From a virus, in the IMG/VR virus record IMGVR_UViG_3300036823_000120, positions 1-64,000 of that record: a stretch of DNA of 64,000 nucleotides, one strand, 5' to 3'. Positions 15,316 through 23,331 of the stretch are shown one piece after another. Both the position numbers and the translations under genes were made by a program. The stretch's first letter is position 1, and every line of letters begins with the position of its first letter. The notes beneath the pieces were generated by a model. That model worked only from the letters and a program-made list of their open reading frames with translations, made no database searches and was not told where the DNA came from.

Positions 15316-15516
15316 CTAATATCCAGGTTCAAGATGAGAATCATCATACTCTTGATCTACGATATCATAATCATCATGGTCACATGGACCTTCATAGAGG
15401 TCTGTTTCTCCATTTGCATCTTTGAAAAGCCATTCTTTTGGCTTACCTTCATCTAAATCTACATTACTAACCCATCCATAACAACTACATTCCTTACAAA
15501 CGAGTTTGTAATTCAT
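15316..15516 (-). CDS. Small acidic Cys-containing protein
   Basis: 66 aa (MNYKLVCKECSCYGWVSN). N-terminal CKECSC and a later CDHDDYD could bind a metal. Its ATG overlaps the upstream TGA (ATGA). Function unknown. Confidence 0.5.
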   Translation of the reverse strand: MNYKLVCKECSCYGWVSNVDLDEGKPKEWLFKDANGETDLYEGPCDHDDYDIVDQEYDDSHLEPGY

Positions 15517-15808
15517 TGTTTTTCCACAAGAGGTAATGATTTCCAGCGTAATTGAATAAGATCTTTATGTATAATAGGATCAAAAGCAATATTGTTTTCA
15601 ATATGACCTGCACATGCAAATTTCGGTGACATGTGACAAGGTTGAATTTCCATATAAAATGGATGAATAGTCTCACCCGGTTCATTAATTTTATGAAATG
15701 GACATTCACTACATTTATTACCAATTGATTTTTCTTTTTAAGTTTTGTGAGTCGTTCAATCTCTTCCTTTTTGGCCAAGATATATTTAGCTTTTTCATAT
15801 TCATTCAT
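15513..15808 (-). pseudogene. Frameshifted small zinc-binding protein gene
   Basis: The gene starts MNEYEKAKYILAKKEEIERL and must shift -1 in the run AAAAAGAAAAA (about 15733-15743) to continue as KSIGNKCSECPFHKINEPGE and so on, ending VEKQ with a TGA that overlaps the next ATG. The shifted part has CSEC and CHMSPKFAC metal-binding pairs. The coupled end supports the shifted frame as genuine. It could be programmed -1 slippage, a mutation or a homopolymer error. Confidence 0.6.
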
Positions 15809-15963
15809 TTTTTAACTTTCTGCTTTTTAGGAAAGATATAAGTTCTAAATCGACCTTTCCAATTAGCACATTTATTAATGTGCTTATTCCAATCTCTTGT
15901 GCCTTTTCTAGATTCTTCTACCTTTATTTCACGACCACAATATTTGCATTTCTTGAGTATCAT
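15805..15963 (-). CDS. Small zinc-finger protein
   Basis: 52 aa (MILKKCKYCGREI). Ligands CKYC and HINKC form a C2HC-type finger; the C-terminus is basic. Start overlaps the ligase stop (ATGA) and its stop overlaps the next ATG. Likely nucleic-acid binding. Confidence 0.6.
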   Translation of the reverse strand: MILKKCKYCGREIKVEESRKGTRDWNKHINKCANWKGRFRTYIFPKKQKVKK

Positions 15964-17027
15964 TCTTCTGGTCTCACTCTCTTAAAACGAGCCTCTTTTG
16001 GAATACCACCATCACTTAATTCTCTATAAGTGAAGGTAATAATACTTCCAACTGGGAACTGAATAGAAAAAGGCTGATCGCTAAAGCTACCAGCATTATT
16101 AATAGCCCAAACTTGGCCAAATTCTGTAAGTTCGCGTTCCTTATCAGTAAAGCCTCCAATATCAAGCTGGACACCATTATAAAGCACTCGGATGCTACCG
16201 AGTCTACCGTGATGCTTGCCATTACCTGCGATATAACCCAAAAGTTGTGCTTCATCGTCTTTGTCTGGTTTGTATTTAAATAGCCAATTACTTCTATATG
16301 GTTCCCACTCCCATGATGGATGACGTAGCATCACGCCTTCACCACCTTCATCAGTGATTTCTGACAAAAGTTGTTCAAGTCGTGCATCTGCATTCACAGT
16401 CATGAATGGCAGAAGTTCTTGCTTATGCAGCAAGACATTGGATTCACCACGAATCCAATATTCATCGCCAACCTTCTTGCATTCTTTCTCAAGAAGATTA
16501 TGTGTGAACTCAAAACTTGTTGGAGTACCAGCATCTACGATCCCAAGATTTACCAAACAATGAGCTTGATTAATTGTCTTCTTGAAGTTTGGGTTATTAA
16601 TTCGACCATCTTTAAAAAGCACGCCATAAGTTGGACTATCAAAGACGTAGAACTTGATCTTGTTCCATTCTTCGACATTTGGTTCATGCTTCTTGACAAT
16701 TTTCATTGTCTTTTGAAAAGATTGTCTGCCCATCCAAAGCTCACCATCAAGACAACGATCACGAGGCAATGAATTAAGAAAATCTGACGGTGCATAGATA
16801 ATTTTGCCATACCTACTAAACAGTCCAGTAGCAATTGAAATCTTTTTGTCCTTTTCGATATTAGCAAAAGGAACAGTGTCAATAGACCTACCGCGAGCAG
16901 CAGGAATCCAAGTCGCACGCATCCCGTCCAACTTCTCGCTGCAAAACATACCCCCAATCCTATGCTTTGACTTGTCGAGAACAGAGGATAACATGACAAA
17001 TTCACGATTGGTCCTCACTGATGGCAT
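15960..17027 (-). CDS. ATP-dependent DNA ligase
   Basis: 355 aa from ATG 17027, chosen because it follows the upstream stop and has GAGGT 6 nt before it. Ligase motifs in order: EKLDGMRATW (motif I, Lys to be adenylylated, about residue 32), RCLDGELWMGR (III, about 90), EGGEGVMLRHP (IV, about 215) and WLFKYKPDKDD (V, about 240), then an OB-fold domain. It seals nicks during replication and repair using ATP. Short, single-polypeptide phage type. Confidence 0.9.
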   Translation of the reverse strand: MPSVRTNREFVMLSSVLDKSKHRIGGMFCSEKLDGMRATWIPAARGRSIDTVPFANIEKDKKISIATGLFSRYGKIIYAPSDFLNSLPRDRCLDGELWMGRQSFQKTMKIVKKHEPNVEEWNKIKFYVFDSPTYGVLFKDGRINNPNFKKTINQAHCLVNLGIVDAGTPTSFEFTHNLLEKECKKVGDEYWIRGESNVLLHKQELLPFMTVNADARLEQLLSEITDEGGEGVMLRHPSWEWEPYRSNWLFKYKPDKDDEAQLLGYIAGNGKHHGRLGSIRVLYNGVQLDIGGFTDKERELTEFGQVWAINNAGSFSDQPFSIQFPVGSIITFTYRELSDGGIPKEARFKRVRPEE

Positions 17028-17028
17028 T

Positions 17029-17472
17029 TTAACCTCGAAACTGGTTACCATATTTGGCTGAACATCTTGGCTGACAAAATGGACCAGCTTTTCCTTTTCT
17101 CTCAGCCTCAGCACGTCTCATTTGTTGTTGAGCAGACATAACAAAGGGACTTTCGCATTGATAACAAATCATTACGATATAGTCCTCATATTTTCTATGA
17201 GTTTTGTTATGATTTTCAGTAGATTTTAAGACTTGCAAATTGCTCAATTCATCATTAAGCTTATTGTCGTCTATATGATCTACTTCTTCATGACTTTCGA
17301 GCAAACGACCTAAATGTTCTTGCATCTTGAATCTGCTCAAGTGCAGAGTGAACTGTTCATCTTTTGAGAAGTAGATTACTACTTCTCTACGTTGCTTAAC
17401 TTCATTTAAATAAGGACCAAGAATTCTTGCATTTCTACACACGCAAGAAATAAGCTTCTGGTTAGTTGCCAT
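17029..17472 (-). CDS. HNH-type homing-endonuclease-like protein
   Basis: 147 aa. Residues about 60-90 read VDHIDDNKLNDELSNLQVL, the HNH_3 pattern of free-standing phage homing endonucleases. The C-terminus has a zinc ribbon (CYQCESPF, FCQPRCS). Adjacent to the ligase by 1 nt. Such genes spread by cutting alleles lacking them. Confidence 0.75.
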   Translation of the reverse strand: MATNQKLISCVCRNARILGPYLNEVKQRREVVIYFSKDEQFTLHLSRFKMQEHLGRLLESHEEVDHIDDNKLNDELSNLQVLKSTENHNKTHRKYEDYIVMICYQCESPFVMSAQQQMRRAEAERKGKAGPFCQPRCSAKYGNQFRG

Positions 17473-17857
17473 AAGCTGTATTGTCCTCAGCTAACTTTGC
17501 AATGTTCAACAAATATGGATAATCACATCGATTACAACATTCTTCCATTGAAGTCACCATAGCCATAGCTAAGGTGAAAGCATCTTGTTTCCTGGTTTCA
17601 AGATTAGGAGTTGTACCTCCAGTAACCTTAGCGACTTCATCAAATTCTGCGGATTCTTTGGCACGATAGAACACAATCCAACTCTTGTTATCGTATTCGA
17701 TACACCATTCACGGTAACCTGCACCGACTGACTTAAAAGCGATCAATACTTTGTCGCTATTGGACGATTGAAGTCGCCAAATTATCCGATGCTTATCGCC
17801 CTTTGCAAAGTTCTTTTTCAGAACTGCTTGGCGGTGCCAATCGTATTGTGTCAACAT
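17462..17857 (-). CDS. Hypothetical protein
   Basis: 131 aa (MLTQYDWHRQAVLKKNFAKG). A beta-rich N-terminus is followed by a C-terminal helix with Cys residues (ECCNRCDYPYLL). No family recognised. Its ATG overlaps the upstream stop. Confidence 0.55.
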   Translation of the reverse strand: MLTQYDWHRQAVLKKNFAKGDKHRIIWRLQSSNSDKVLIAFKSVGAGYREWCIEYDNKSWIVFYRAKESAEFDEVAKVTGGTTPNLETRKQDAFTLAMAMVTSMEECCNRCDYPYLLNIAKLAEDNTAYGN

Positions 17858-18216
17858 AAGCTTTTACCTTTGTACACAGATTTCCCAAGTTTTTCAGCTA
17901 ATTCAAGATAACTTTGCCAGTTAAGACGGAACTCATCACTCTTCTCAAAAGCTCCAATCATGTTCATGACAAGAACTAAAGAAGCATTTTTCTGGATATT
18001 TTTGTTTCCAGATTTCCAACCACTAATAATGGCAATTGTCTAGCCAGTGCCAAGAATAGGGCTATCGGAACGACCAACAATCCAACCAGAAGTTCCATAA
18101 TACAAAATGTATCTGTAAAATTCTTCTTTATTTTGGAATTCAAGATTGAGCCTATACCCATTCAGTTCAACTTGAATCGAAAACGATTTGACGTCAGATG
18201 ATTTCTTTTTTGGCAT
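17851..18216 (-). CDS. Protein interrupted by an in-frame TAG
   Basis: Starts MPKKKSSDVKSFSIQVEL at 18216. The frame meets TAG at 18040-18042 after SPILGTG and continues unshifted as TIAIISGWKSGNKNIQ to KGKSLC and a TGA overlapping the next ATG. Total 122 codons. The exact coupling at both ends argues that the full frame was recently functional. CAG to TAG is a one-base change. Function unknown. Confidence 0.6.
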
Positions 18217-18397
18217 TGAACTTAATTGTTCCTGCCGCAAACTTGGCTTTTTCATCGTCAAGTTGGTTACTAGCTTTTTCTTCATCCCAATCAACCTCCT
18301 TAAGTACACGTTCACAATGAGTAAAATCTGCATGAGTTTTCTTGATAAGCCTCAGTATGGCACTATACTGATTGACAGTTAGTTCAACTGGTTGCAT
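18194..18397 (-). CDS. Hypothetical small protein
   Basis: 67 aa (MQPVELTVNQYSAILRLIKK). Helical and charged. The start overlaps the end of the upstream frameshifted gene, and the end overlaps the next start. Function unknown. Confidence 0.55.
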   Translation of the reverse strand: MQPVELTVNQYSAILRLIKKTHADFTHCERVLKEVDWDEEKASNQLDDEKAKFAAGTIKFNAKKEII

Positions 18398-18709
18398 CGA
18401 CGTTCCTTTTCGCTTATAACTAGGTCTAAGAATTTATAATAATCGTGAACCTCAGAATATCCTGTTTCATTGTCAACCAACAAAACATGGTTCTTTGTTA
18501 ATATCCACGTTGTTATCGGCGTTGATTGCAATACTAAGATCATCATAATTTTTATTCCAATCAACAATTGCAATTGAACCACAACGCAGGCACTTAAAGC
18601 GTATTACTGTGCAAAACTCTTGCACAGTTTGAATCGCTTTGATATCGTTGTCATTTAAATTCTTGCAACCACCTTCACAGTGCCAAATTCCATTGGTATT
18701 TAACATCAC
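18379..18709 (-). pseudogene. Frameshifted zinc-ribbon-like gene
   Basis: The N-terminus reads MMLNTNGIWHCEGGCKNL with a second pair FKCLRCGS. After VDINKEP the frame hits a stop, but the +1 frame continues KNHVLLVDNETGYSEVHDYY to CNQLN and ends in the overlap with the next ATG at 18397. The shift lies near AACAAAGAACC (about 18485-18495). Mutation, error or programmed shift are all possible. Confidence 0.5.
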
Positions 18710-19059
18710 TTATCCTCCATTATGAATTTATCATCTTCACCGCCCACACGTTCCATAAGCAAGAAACTGTGAATCATTATTTTTTGTGCATCTTTACCAA
18801 TTTCATCTCGAACACACTTTTTATCTGAATCAAGTTGCCCGACCCAAATACCTTTATCATTTTCCCAATCTTTAACATAGCGTTTATAGTAAGACATTGC
18901 TCGTTGAGCAGTCGGAAAAGCATAAGTATATTCATGCCTCTCGTCACTCATAAGTCTACCTCTCGCATCATACATTCTATGTGAAATAGTGACAATATAG
19001 ACAAGAATACTGTCATTGCTCGAATCGTATGTGAGCTTCGTTGACTTTAGCTTCATCAC
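18706..19059 (-). CDS. Hypothetical protein
   Basis: 117 aa. A beta strand and helix region (DEYTYAFPTAQRAMSYYKRY has a typical AxxYYxRY helix) is seen in several small proteins here. Overlaps neighbours by 4 nt at both ends. Function unknown. Confidence 0.55.
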   Translation of the reverse strand: MMKLKSTKLTYDSSNDSILVYIVTISHRMYDARGRLMSDERHEYTYAFPTAQRAMSYYKRYVKDWENDKGIWVGQLDSDKKCVRDEIGKDAQKIMIHSFLLMERVGGEDDKFIMEDK

Positions 19060-19244
19060 TTTTCCTCAATTGAAGAAAGCTCTTTTAAAACTAATATTTT
19101 TGCAGCTATTTTTTGTGCATAAATTTCAATTATATTATTAGCAAGAACCTTTTTCATATGTATTAATAATTTCCTTTCTAATTCAATCTCTTGTCTTAGC
19201 CAATCTACAAATTTAGTTCGTTCTTGTAATGTGAGAACTATCAT
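19056..19244 (-). CDS. Hypothetical small protein, tandem paralogue A
   Basis: 62 aa (MIVLTLQERTKFVDWLRQEI). It is clearly related to the next gene (LTQEERIKLSSWLKQEIEL), so the two arose by tandem duplication. Helical, coiled-coil-like. Confidence 0.6.
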   Translation of the reverse strand: MIVLTLQERTKFVDWLRQEIELERKLLIHMKKVLANNIIEIYAQKIAAKILVLKELSSIEEK

Positions 19245-19450
19245 GTCTCTCTTTCTTGTAGCTTATAATCACGAAAACTATCTTGTTCAACTTCTTGTTC
19301 AACAATAATTTTCGCAATAATTTTTAATCTATAAATTTTACTACTAGAAGACAAATTATCCATTTGCTTTAATGTAATCTTTCCTAATTCAATCTCTTGC
19401 TTCAACCAACTAGAAAGCTTTATTCTCTCTTCTTGTGTTAATATAATCAT
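19241..19450 (-). CDS. Hypothetical small protein, tandem paralogue B
   Basis: 69 aa from ATG 19450 (MIILTQEERIKLSSWLKQEI), overlapping the upstream TGA. Paralogue of 19056-19244 over the first 50 residues; helical. Function unknown. Confidence 0.6.
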   Translation of the reverse strand: MIILTQEERIKLSSWLKQEIELGKITLKQMDNLSSSSKIYRLKIIAKIIVEQEVEQDSFRDYKLQERET

Positions 19451-19833
19451 GTAAGCCATCCTGTAACCATAACATCTAATACATAACGATCAACACGCCT
19501 ATCTCCCTTAAGTCTGTATTGTTCCCAGGGAGCTTTTGCATTACAATCTTCATTGAAAGTTATATCATTGTCGTGCATTTTCTTCTTGAGAAAATCTTTG
19601 AGCGTTGGAATCTCACGTAAAAAGCATGGTTCAACACCAATCATATAGGCAAGATGATTAATGAGAATAGCTGGTTCGTCTCCATTTTTTACATCCTCAT
19701 CTATATCTGTATCGGTATTGACACCAATGATAAATCCGTCAGCTTTCCGATATGGTTAAAGCTTTTCTGTTTCAATCAAAAATAAGTCTGGACCTTCTTC
19801 CAAGCCTTCAGTCCAAACTAAAAGTGTCCACAT
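19447..19833 (-). CDS. Protein interrupted by an in-frame TAA
   Basis: Starts at ATG 19833 (MWTLLVWTEGLEEGPDLFLI), meets TAA at 19756-19758 after ETEKL, and continues unshifted as PYRKADGFIIGVNTDTDIDE to VTGWLT and a TGA coupled to the next gene. Total 129 codons. The part after the stop has its own internal ATG at 19644, so re-initiation could give a shorter product. Function unknown. Confidence 0.6.
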
Positions 19834-19834
19834 A

Positions 19835-20107
19835 CTATTCTACCTTTTGTTCAAGTGTGACTGATTGAATCTTTGTTTGATTAGCTTGTGTTAAAGGACC
19901 ACGCATCGCGTTAATTCTATCTAGTTCCTCAACAAAACGATCAATATTGTACCCTAAATTCAAAAATGCTAAGTGTACAATATTGTACGGCAAACCTTCA
20001 ACTAAAGCTTTACCCATACAATAGCTATCAACTAATTGAAGTTTCTGCTCAACTGCAATTTCTTCAGCACGAGACAGAAGAGTGTGAAATCGGACGGTAA
20101 GGTTCAT
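19835..20107 (-). CDS. Hypothetical protein
   Basis: 90 aa (MNLTVRFHTLLSRAEEIAVE), helical, overlapping the ParB-like gene upstream by 44 nt. Could be a partner of that gene. No family recognised. Confidence 0.5.
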   Translation of the reverse strand: MNLTVRFHTLLSRAEEIAVEQKLQLVDSYCMGKALVEGLPYNIVHLAFLNLGYNIDRFVEELDRINAMRGPLTQANQTKIQSVTLEQKVE

Positions 20108-20324
20108 TTTGAATTATCTCCTCAACAGTGTCTACTTCGATTTGAGGTAAATTAAGAGTTTGAGCTGCCTTAACTCTTAATTGGCCATCAAGGACTTTTT
20201 TACCCTGTACCAGTATACGAGATTTGGTACGTACATGCAAGCCCCAAATTACTTCTGCTTCAAGTTGAAGCAAGTCTGGAACTGACCTTAATTTAGGAAG
20301 TTCCAGATCGGCTGGATTAACCAT
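20064..20324 (-). CDS. Small ParB/Srx-like domain protein
   Basis: 86 aa from ATG 20324. The pattern VIWGLHVRTKSRILVQGKKV, then LDGQLRVKAAQTLNLPQIEV follows the ParB N-terminal domain, with DGQLR in place of the usual GHRR loop. No helix-turn-helix part. Possibly a regulatory or DNA-modifying ParB-fold protein. Confidence 0.5.
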   Translation of the reverse strand: MVNPADLELPKLRSVPDLLQLEAEVIWGLHVRTKSRILVQGKKVLDGQLRVKAAQTLNLPQIEVDTVEEIIQNEPYRPISHSSVSC

Positions 20325-20514
20325 CATTAGCGAGTTCCTCTTTCGTTTCCAAAGATTTGATAAAATCTTTCAGAACTTTGAGGCGAGTCTTCAAGTTTTC
20401 TTCGATTTCTTCGTGTGATTCGGCGTCCCTGCCACCCATCCATGACCGTTCTATGCGTGCTTTTGCATAGTTATTAATCAAACGCATCAACTTCTTTGAT
20501 TCAATAGTTGTCAT
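20317..20514 (-). CDS. Hypothetical small protein
   Basis: 65 aa from ATG 20514 (MTTIESKKLMRLINNYAKAR), coupled to the upstream stop as TAATG. Entirely helical. Function unknown. Confidence 0.55.
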   Translation of the reverse strand: MTTIESKKLMRLINNYAKARIERSWMGGRDAESHEEIEENLKTRLKVLKDFIKSLETKEELANDG

Positions 20515-20783
20515 TATAATATAAATCCACAAATTATTATGGCATCGAAACTTCCCGATTGCATTTCGTTATGCTTTGTGAACCGAAATTCAGTATCATC
20601 ATGGTAAAAGAACTTACTCATTTCATCAAGAAGCTTTTCCTGCTTCCTACTATCTGTATTTTCATTAATAAAATGATTATGAAACTGCTTTATAGTCTCA
20701 AATTCACTATCATTTAGTCTATCTAGAATGACAAAATGAGTTTCTTCAGGGATGTCACACCAAATTACAAGTATAGTTTTCAT
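20514..20783 (-). CDS. Hypothetical protein
   Basis: 89 aa (MKTILVIWCDIPEETHFVIL). Alternating strand and helix; the first strand with acidic end suggests an alpha/beta fold. Coupled to both neighbours. Function unknown. Confidence 0.55.
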   Translation of the reverse strand: MKTILVIWCDIPEETHFVILDRLNDSEFETIKQFHNHFINENTDSRKQEKLLDEMSKFFYHDDTEFRFTKHNEMQSGSFDAIIICGFIL

Positions 20784-21364
20784 TCTTGTTTCTCTCCTCC
20801 CATGATTGTAGACAGTCTCTTGGTATCCTTTTCAGTACAATGCTTTCTGGCAATATCCATTGACAATCTGTTTGCCGCAAACTCAGCTTCGAGTTCTTCT
20901 TTCGTTGCAAGATGCCAGTGACGCGCTCTAGCGTAGTAGTGCGTCATCTTGTTCAAGAATTGCTTTTCAGCATGAAGATACTCTGGATTGTTGTTCAATA
21001 CATTTCCAGCCATATTTGCAATTGAAAGTACAAATTCTTCACGAGTCATCTTAGCAACAATTGAGCCTTTCTCATAAAAAGGGAGCCTTTCACCAATTTT
21101 TGTTTCGAGTGCATGAATATCGAATTGATCCGCAATAAGCCGAATCGTGTGTTTGTTAGCATCTCCAGATTCAGTGAAATAATCGATAGGATAGCCAACA
21201 ATTGTGATATCACTTTTGTGATGAAGCGAGTTACGTGCCTCAACAGCTTTGTTTACGGTTGAAAACAAACCGTGAATTTCTGGCTCACTCTCGTAGCCCA
21301 CATCTTCGATCACAATATAGACATGGACAATTGGCCCATTATCACCAAATTCAAACGGATACAT
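20780..21364 (-). CDS. Hypothetical protein
   Basis: 194 aa from ATG 21364 (MYPFEFGDNGPIVHVYIVIE). An N-terminal segment (GLFSTVNKAVEARNSLHHKS) has the strand-helix style seen in other small proteins of the block; the C-terminal half is helical and basic. No family recognised. Confidence 0.55.
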   Translation of the reverse strand: MYPFEFGDNGPIVHVYIVIEDVGYESEPEIHGLFSTVNKAVEARNSLHHKSDITIVGYPIDYFTESGDANKHTIRLIADQFDIHALETKIGERLPFYEKGSIVAKMTREEFVLSIANMAGNVLNNNPEYLHAEKQFLNKMTHYYARARHWHLATKEELEAEFAANRLSMDIARKHCTEKDTKRLSTIMGGEKQE

Positions 21365-21611
21365 TGTCGATGACTCCAATTTCTTGAATGTCAAGAATAC
21401 CAAAGACACATTTATACATACCTAGCCACGGCTTTTCAGGAGCCGTATATGCTAGAAGCATAAAGTCCCAAGTCATTTCTTGAGCGTTTTCATTGAGCTT
21501 ATGCCAAATTGTTTCAAATAACTTTATGATATCATCTCTTGTTGGATGATTCACAAAGTAGTAAGAAGCTCGTAGTTGTTCTGTGAGAAATTTCAGCTTG
21601 AAAGCCTTCAT
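21351..21611 (-). CDS. Hypothetical protein
   Basis: 86 aa (MKAFKLKFLTEQLRASYYFV). Soluble; no family recognised. Separated by 2 nt from the upstream gene. Confidence 0.5.
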   Translation of the reverse strand: MKAFKLKFLTEQLRASYYFVNHPTRDDIIKLFETIWHKLNENAQEMTWDFMLLAYTAPEKPWLGMYKCVFGILDIQEIGVIDNVSV

Positions 21612-21613
21612 TT

Positions 21614-21826
21614 CTATCTCATAAAGATTTCGTAAGTGCCGTGTGTGCCAATAGCAACAGACACCGGACGTAGCATATTAGATGGTACTTGATTTTTCTC
21701 ACAATCTTTGAGAGCTTCTTCAAGTGTAGTATGAATACCATCTACTCCAACAAACCACACTTCAAATCTTTTGATGCCTTGAGTTTCACCATTTAAGATG
21801 ATAGATCTATCATCTAAGTTAATCAT
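21614..21826 (-). CDS. Hypothetical small protein
   Basis: 70 aa from ATG 21826 (MINLDDRSIILNGETQGIKR). It contains FEVWFVGVDGIHTTLEEALK, again the strand then helix pattern common in this block. Function unknown. Confidence 0.55.
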   Translation of the reverse strand: MINLDDRSIILNGETQGIKRFEVWFVGVDGIHTTLEEALKDCEKNQVPSNMLRPVSVAIGTHGTYEIFMR

Positions 21827-22286
21827 TTGAAACCTCATTTAAATTTGCAAAGTCTCCAAAGTAAAGTAAAGCTGCTTTGTTATAAGCTTTTGCTGCAAGT
21901 ATTTCATCTTTGAATACTCCTAGATGGATAAGCTTACCATTTAATTTAATCGAAGCTTTCCATTTTCTTTGGTTAATACTCCAAGATACACCTTTATATC
22001 TTGATGTACAACCTTGTTTCTTTTTAGAGTTTGCTTGATTTTGGCTATTATTAGCTTCTCTTAGATTTGATCGTTGATTATTCAGCTTATTTCGATCTTT
22101 ATGATCTGTCATTAGCTTATAACCAAGTCTCTTACCTAAGATAACATGCAAATATTCATGTTGTCTGCATGTTGTCCTTACATATCCTTCTGTGTCTAAG
22201 CACCAAGTTTGAAAAGCAAACTCTAACCGATCCTCGTCACTAACTAAAACAATTACATTTGAATTAGTCAAAGTGAGGGTTGTCAT
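21819..22286 (-). CDS. AP2/HNH homing endonuclease
   Basis: 155 aa from ATG 22286. Residues about 40-75 carry the HNH motif (TDHKDRNKLNNQRSNLRE), and about 95-145 an AP2-type DNA-binding domain (SRYKGVSWSINQRKWKA, AAKAYNKAALLYFGDFANLN). Closely related copies lie at 24010-24469 (broken) and 46244-46696. Free-standing homing endonuclease; overlaps the exonuclease stop by 23 nt, so it inserted at a gene junction. Confidence 0.85.
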   Translation of the reverse strand: MTTLTLTNSNVIVLVSDEDRLEFAFQTWCLDTEGYVRTTCRQHEYLHVILGKRLGYKLMTDHKDRNKLNNQRSNLREANNSQNQANSKKKQGCTSRYKGVSWSINQRKWKASIKLNGKLIHLGVFKDEILAAKAYNKAALLYFGDFANLNEVSND

Positions 22287-22965
22287 TTGAGTCAATCCAG
22301 ATTCGTTTTTCGTAAGCAATGCGACATAATTCAACAACGTCCATGCAATCTTCAATTGCAGTGTGAGCAGTTTCAAGATGTTGAAACACACCTCCATGCA
22401 ACACAGCACGGGCTTTTGCCAATTTCAATTCTGGTGGAACACGATCCGGTGGTTCGATGTAGTCGAAAGTTGGGTCCAAAACTCGATGCTTGAAGATGCC
22501 TTCTCTATCGTTGATGAAAGGTTGTGGCAAAATATCAATGAACTTTTTGTCAAAAGTTCCGAAGTTCTTTCCGGCACCGATCATCTTCATGATCTTACCT
22601 TTCATAATAAGCTTACCGTATTCTCGGCGATCTTCAGGTTCCGTGTGTCCAATTGACCGCAACCATGCCTGGATATAATCTGATAACCTATCAATTGGTA
22701 TTTGCATTTCTCTATCGAAGAGATGATAAATTTCACACTTCTTGTCAATTGGAATTTCTTCATTGATCAATCTCTTTATAAGTTTCTCGTGAAGTTTCAA
22801 ACAATAACTCGTCCACTTCATATTCTCAGGAATCACATATCTGTGAAAGATTTCAAGAGGTACGTTACGATCGAACAGATCAAAGCTTATAATCGCAATT
22901 TCTAATAGACTATGGACCTTTTCATCGAGACCTGTAGTTTCGATATCTATCGCAAAACAATTCAT
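22264..22965 (-). CDS. DnaQ-like 3'-5' exonuclease
   Basis: 233 aa. ExoI motif CFAIDIETTGLDEK at the N-terminus (Asp and Glu ligands), ExoII-like NFGTFDKKF at about residues 134-142, and ExoIII HTAIEDCMDVVEL at about 206-218 (HxAxxD). Two-metal exonuclease of the DEDDh type, acting in proofreading or RNA/DNA turnover. A second family member lies at 62140-62808. Confidence 0.85.
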   Translation of the reverse strand: MNCFAIDIETTGLDEKVHSLLEIAIISFDLFDRNVPLEIFHRYVIPENMKWTSYCLKLHEKLIKRLINEEIPIDKKCEIYHLFDREMQIPIDRLSDYIQAWLRSIGHTEPEDRREYGKLIMKGKIMKMIGAGKNFGTFDKKFIDILPQPFINDREGIFKHRVLDPTFDYIEPPDRVPPELKLAKARAVLHGGVFQHLETAHTAIEDCMDVVELCRIAYEKRIWIDSNDNPHFD

Positions 22966-23330
22966 TAGAAAGCTTCCTCATTTATTTTAGGATACATTTT
23001 CTTTAGTTCTTCTTGAACATTAATTTGAGCTTCAGTTTCAATTTGTTTTGGCTTTTCAAGTTCAAAATATTCACGAAGCTGATTAGTCATCTCTTCACGT
23101 TTCATTGCAGCAAAGTTTTCTGCATCCTTCTTGTTATCGAACTTAGTTTGCTTTTTGGTGTTGCCACCTTTCTTCATATTTTCTGGCAAAAACTCTGCCA
23201 CAAACCAAGTAGGTCTATTTGTGTATTTGTGCCCGTCCCACACTTGAAATCTGAGATAACAGTAATGTTCTATAAACATTTCAATAGTCAATTCTTCACT
23301 AACAATTTTTATTGTTTTCTTCTTTGACAT
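22965..23330 (-). CDS. Hypothetical protein
   Basis: 121 aa (MSKKKTIKIVSEELTIEMFI). A Lys-rich middle (KKGGNTKKQTKFDNKKDAEN) and a helical C-terminus. Start region directly follows the upstream gene. Function unknown. Confidence 0.55.
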   Translation of the reverse strand: MSKKKTIKIVSEELTIEMFIEHYCYLRFQVWDGHKYTNRPTWFVAEFLPENMKKGGNTKKQTKFDNKKDAENFAAMKREEMTNQLREYFELEKPKQIETEAQINVQEELKKMYPKINEEAF

Positions 23331-23331
23331 A

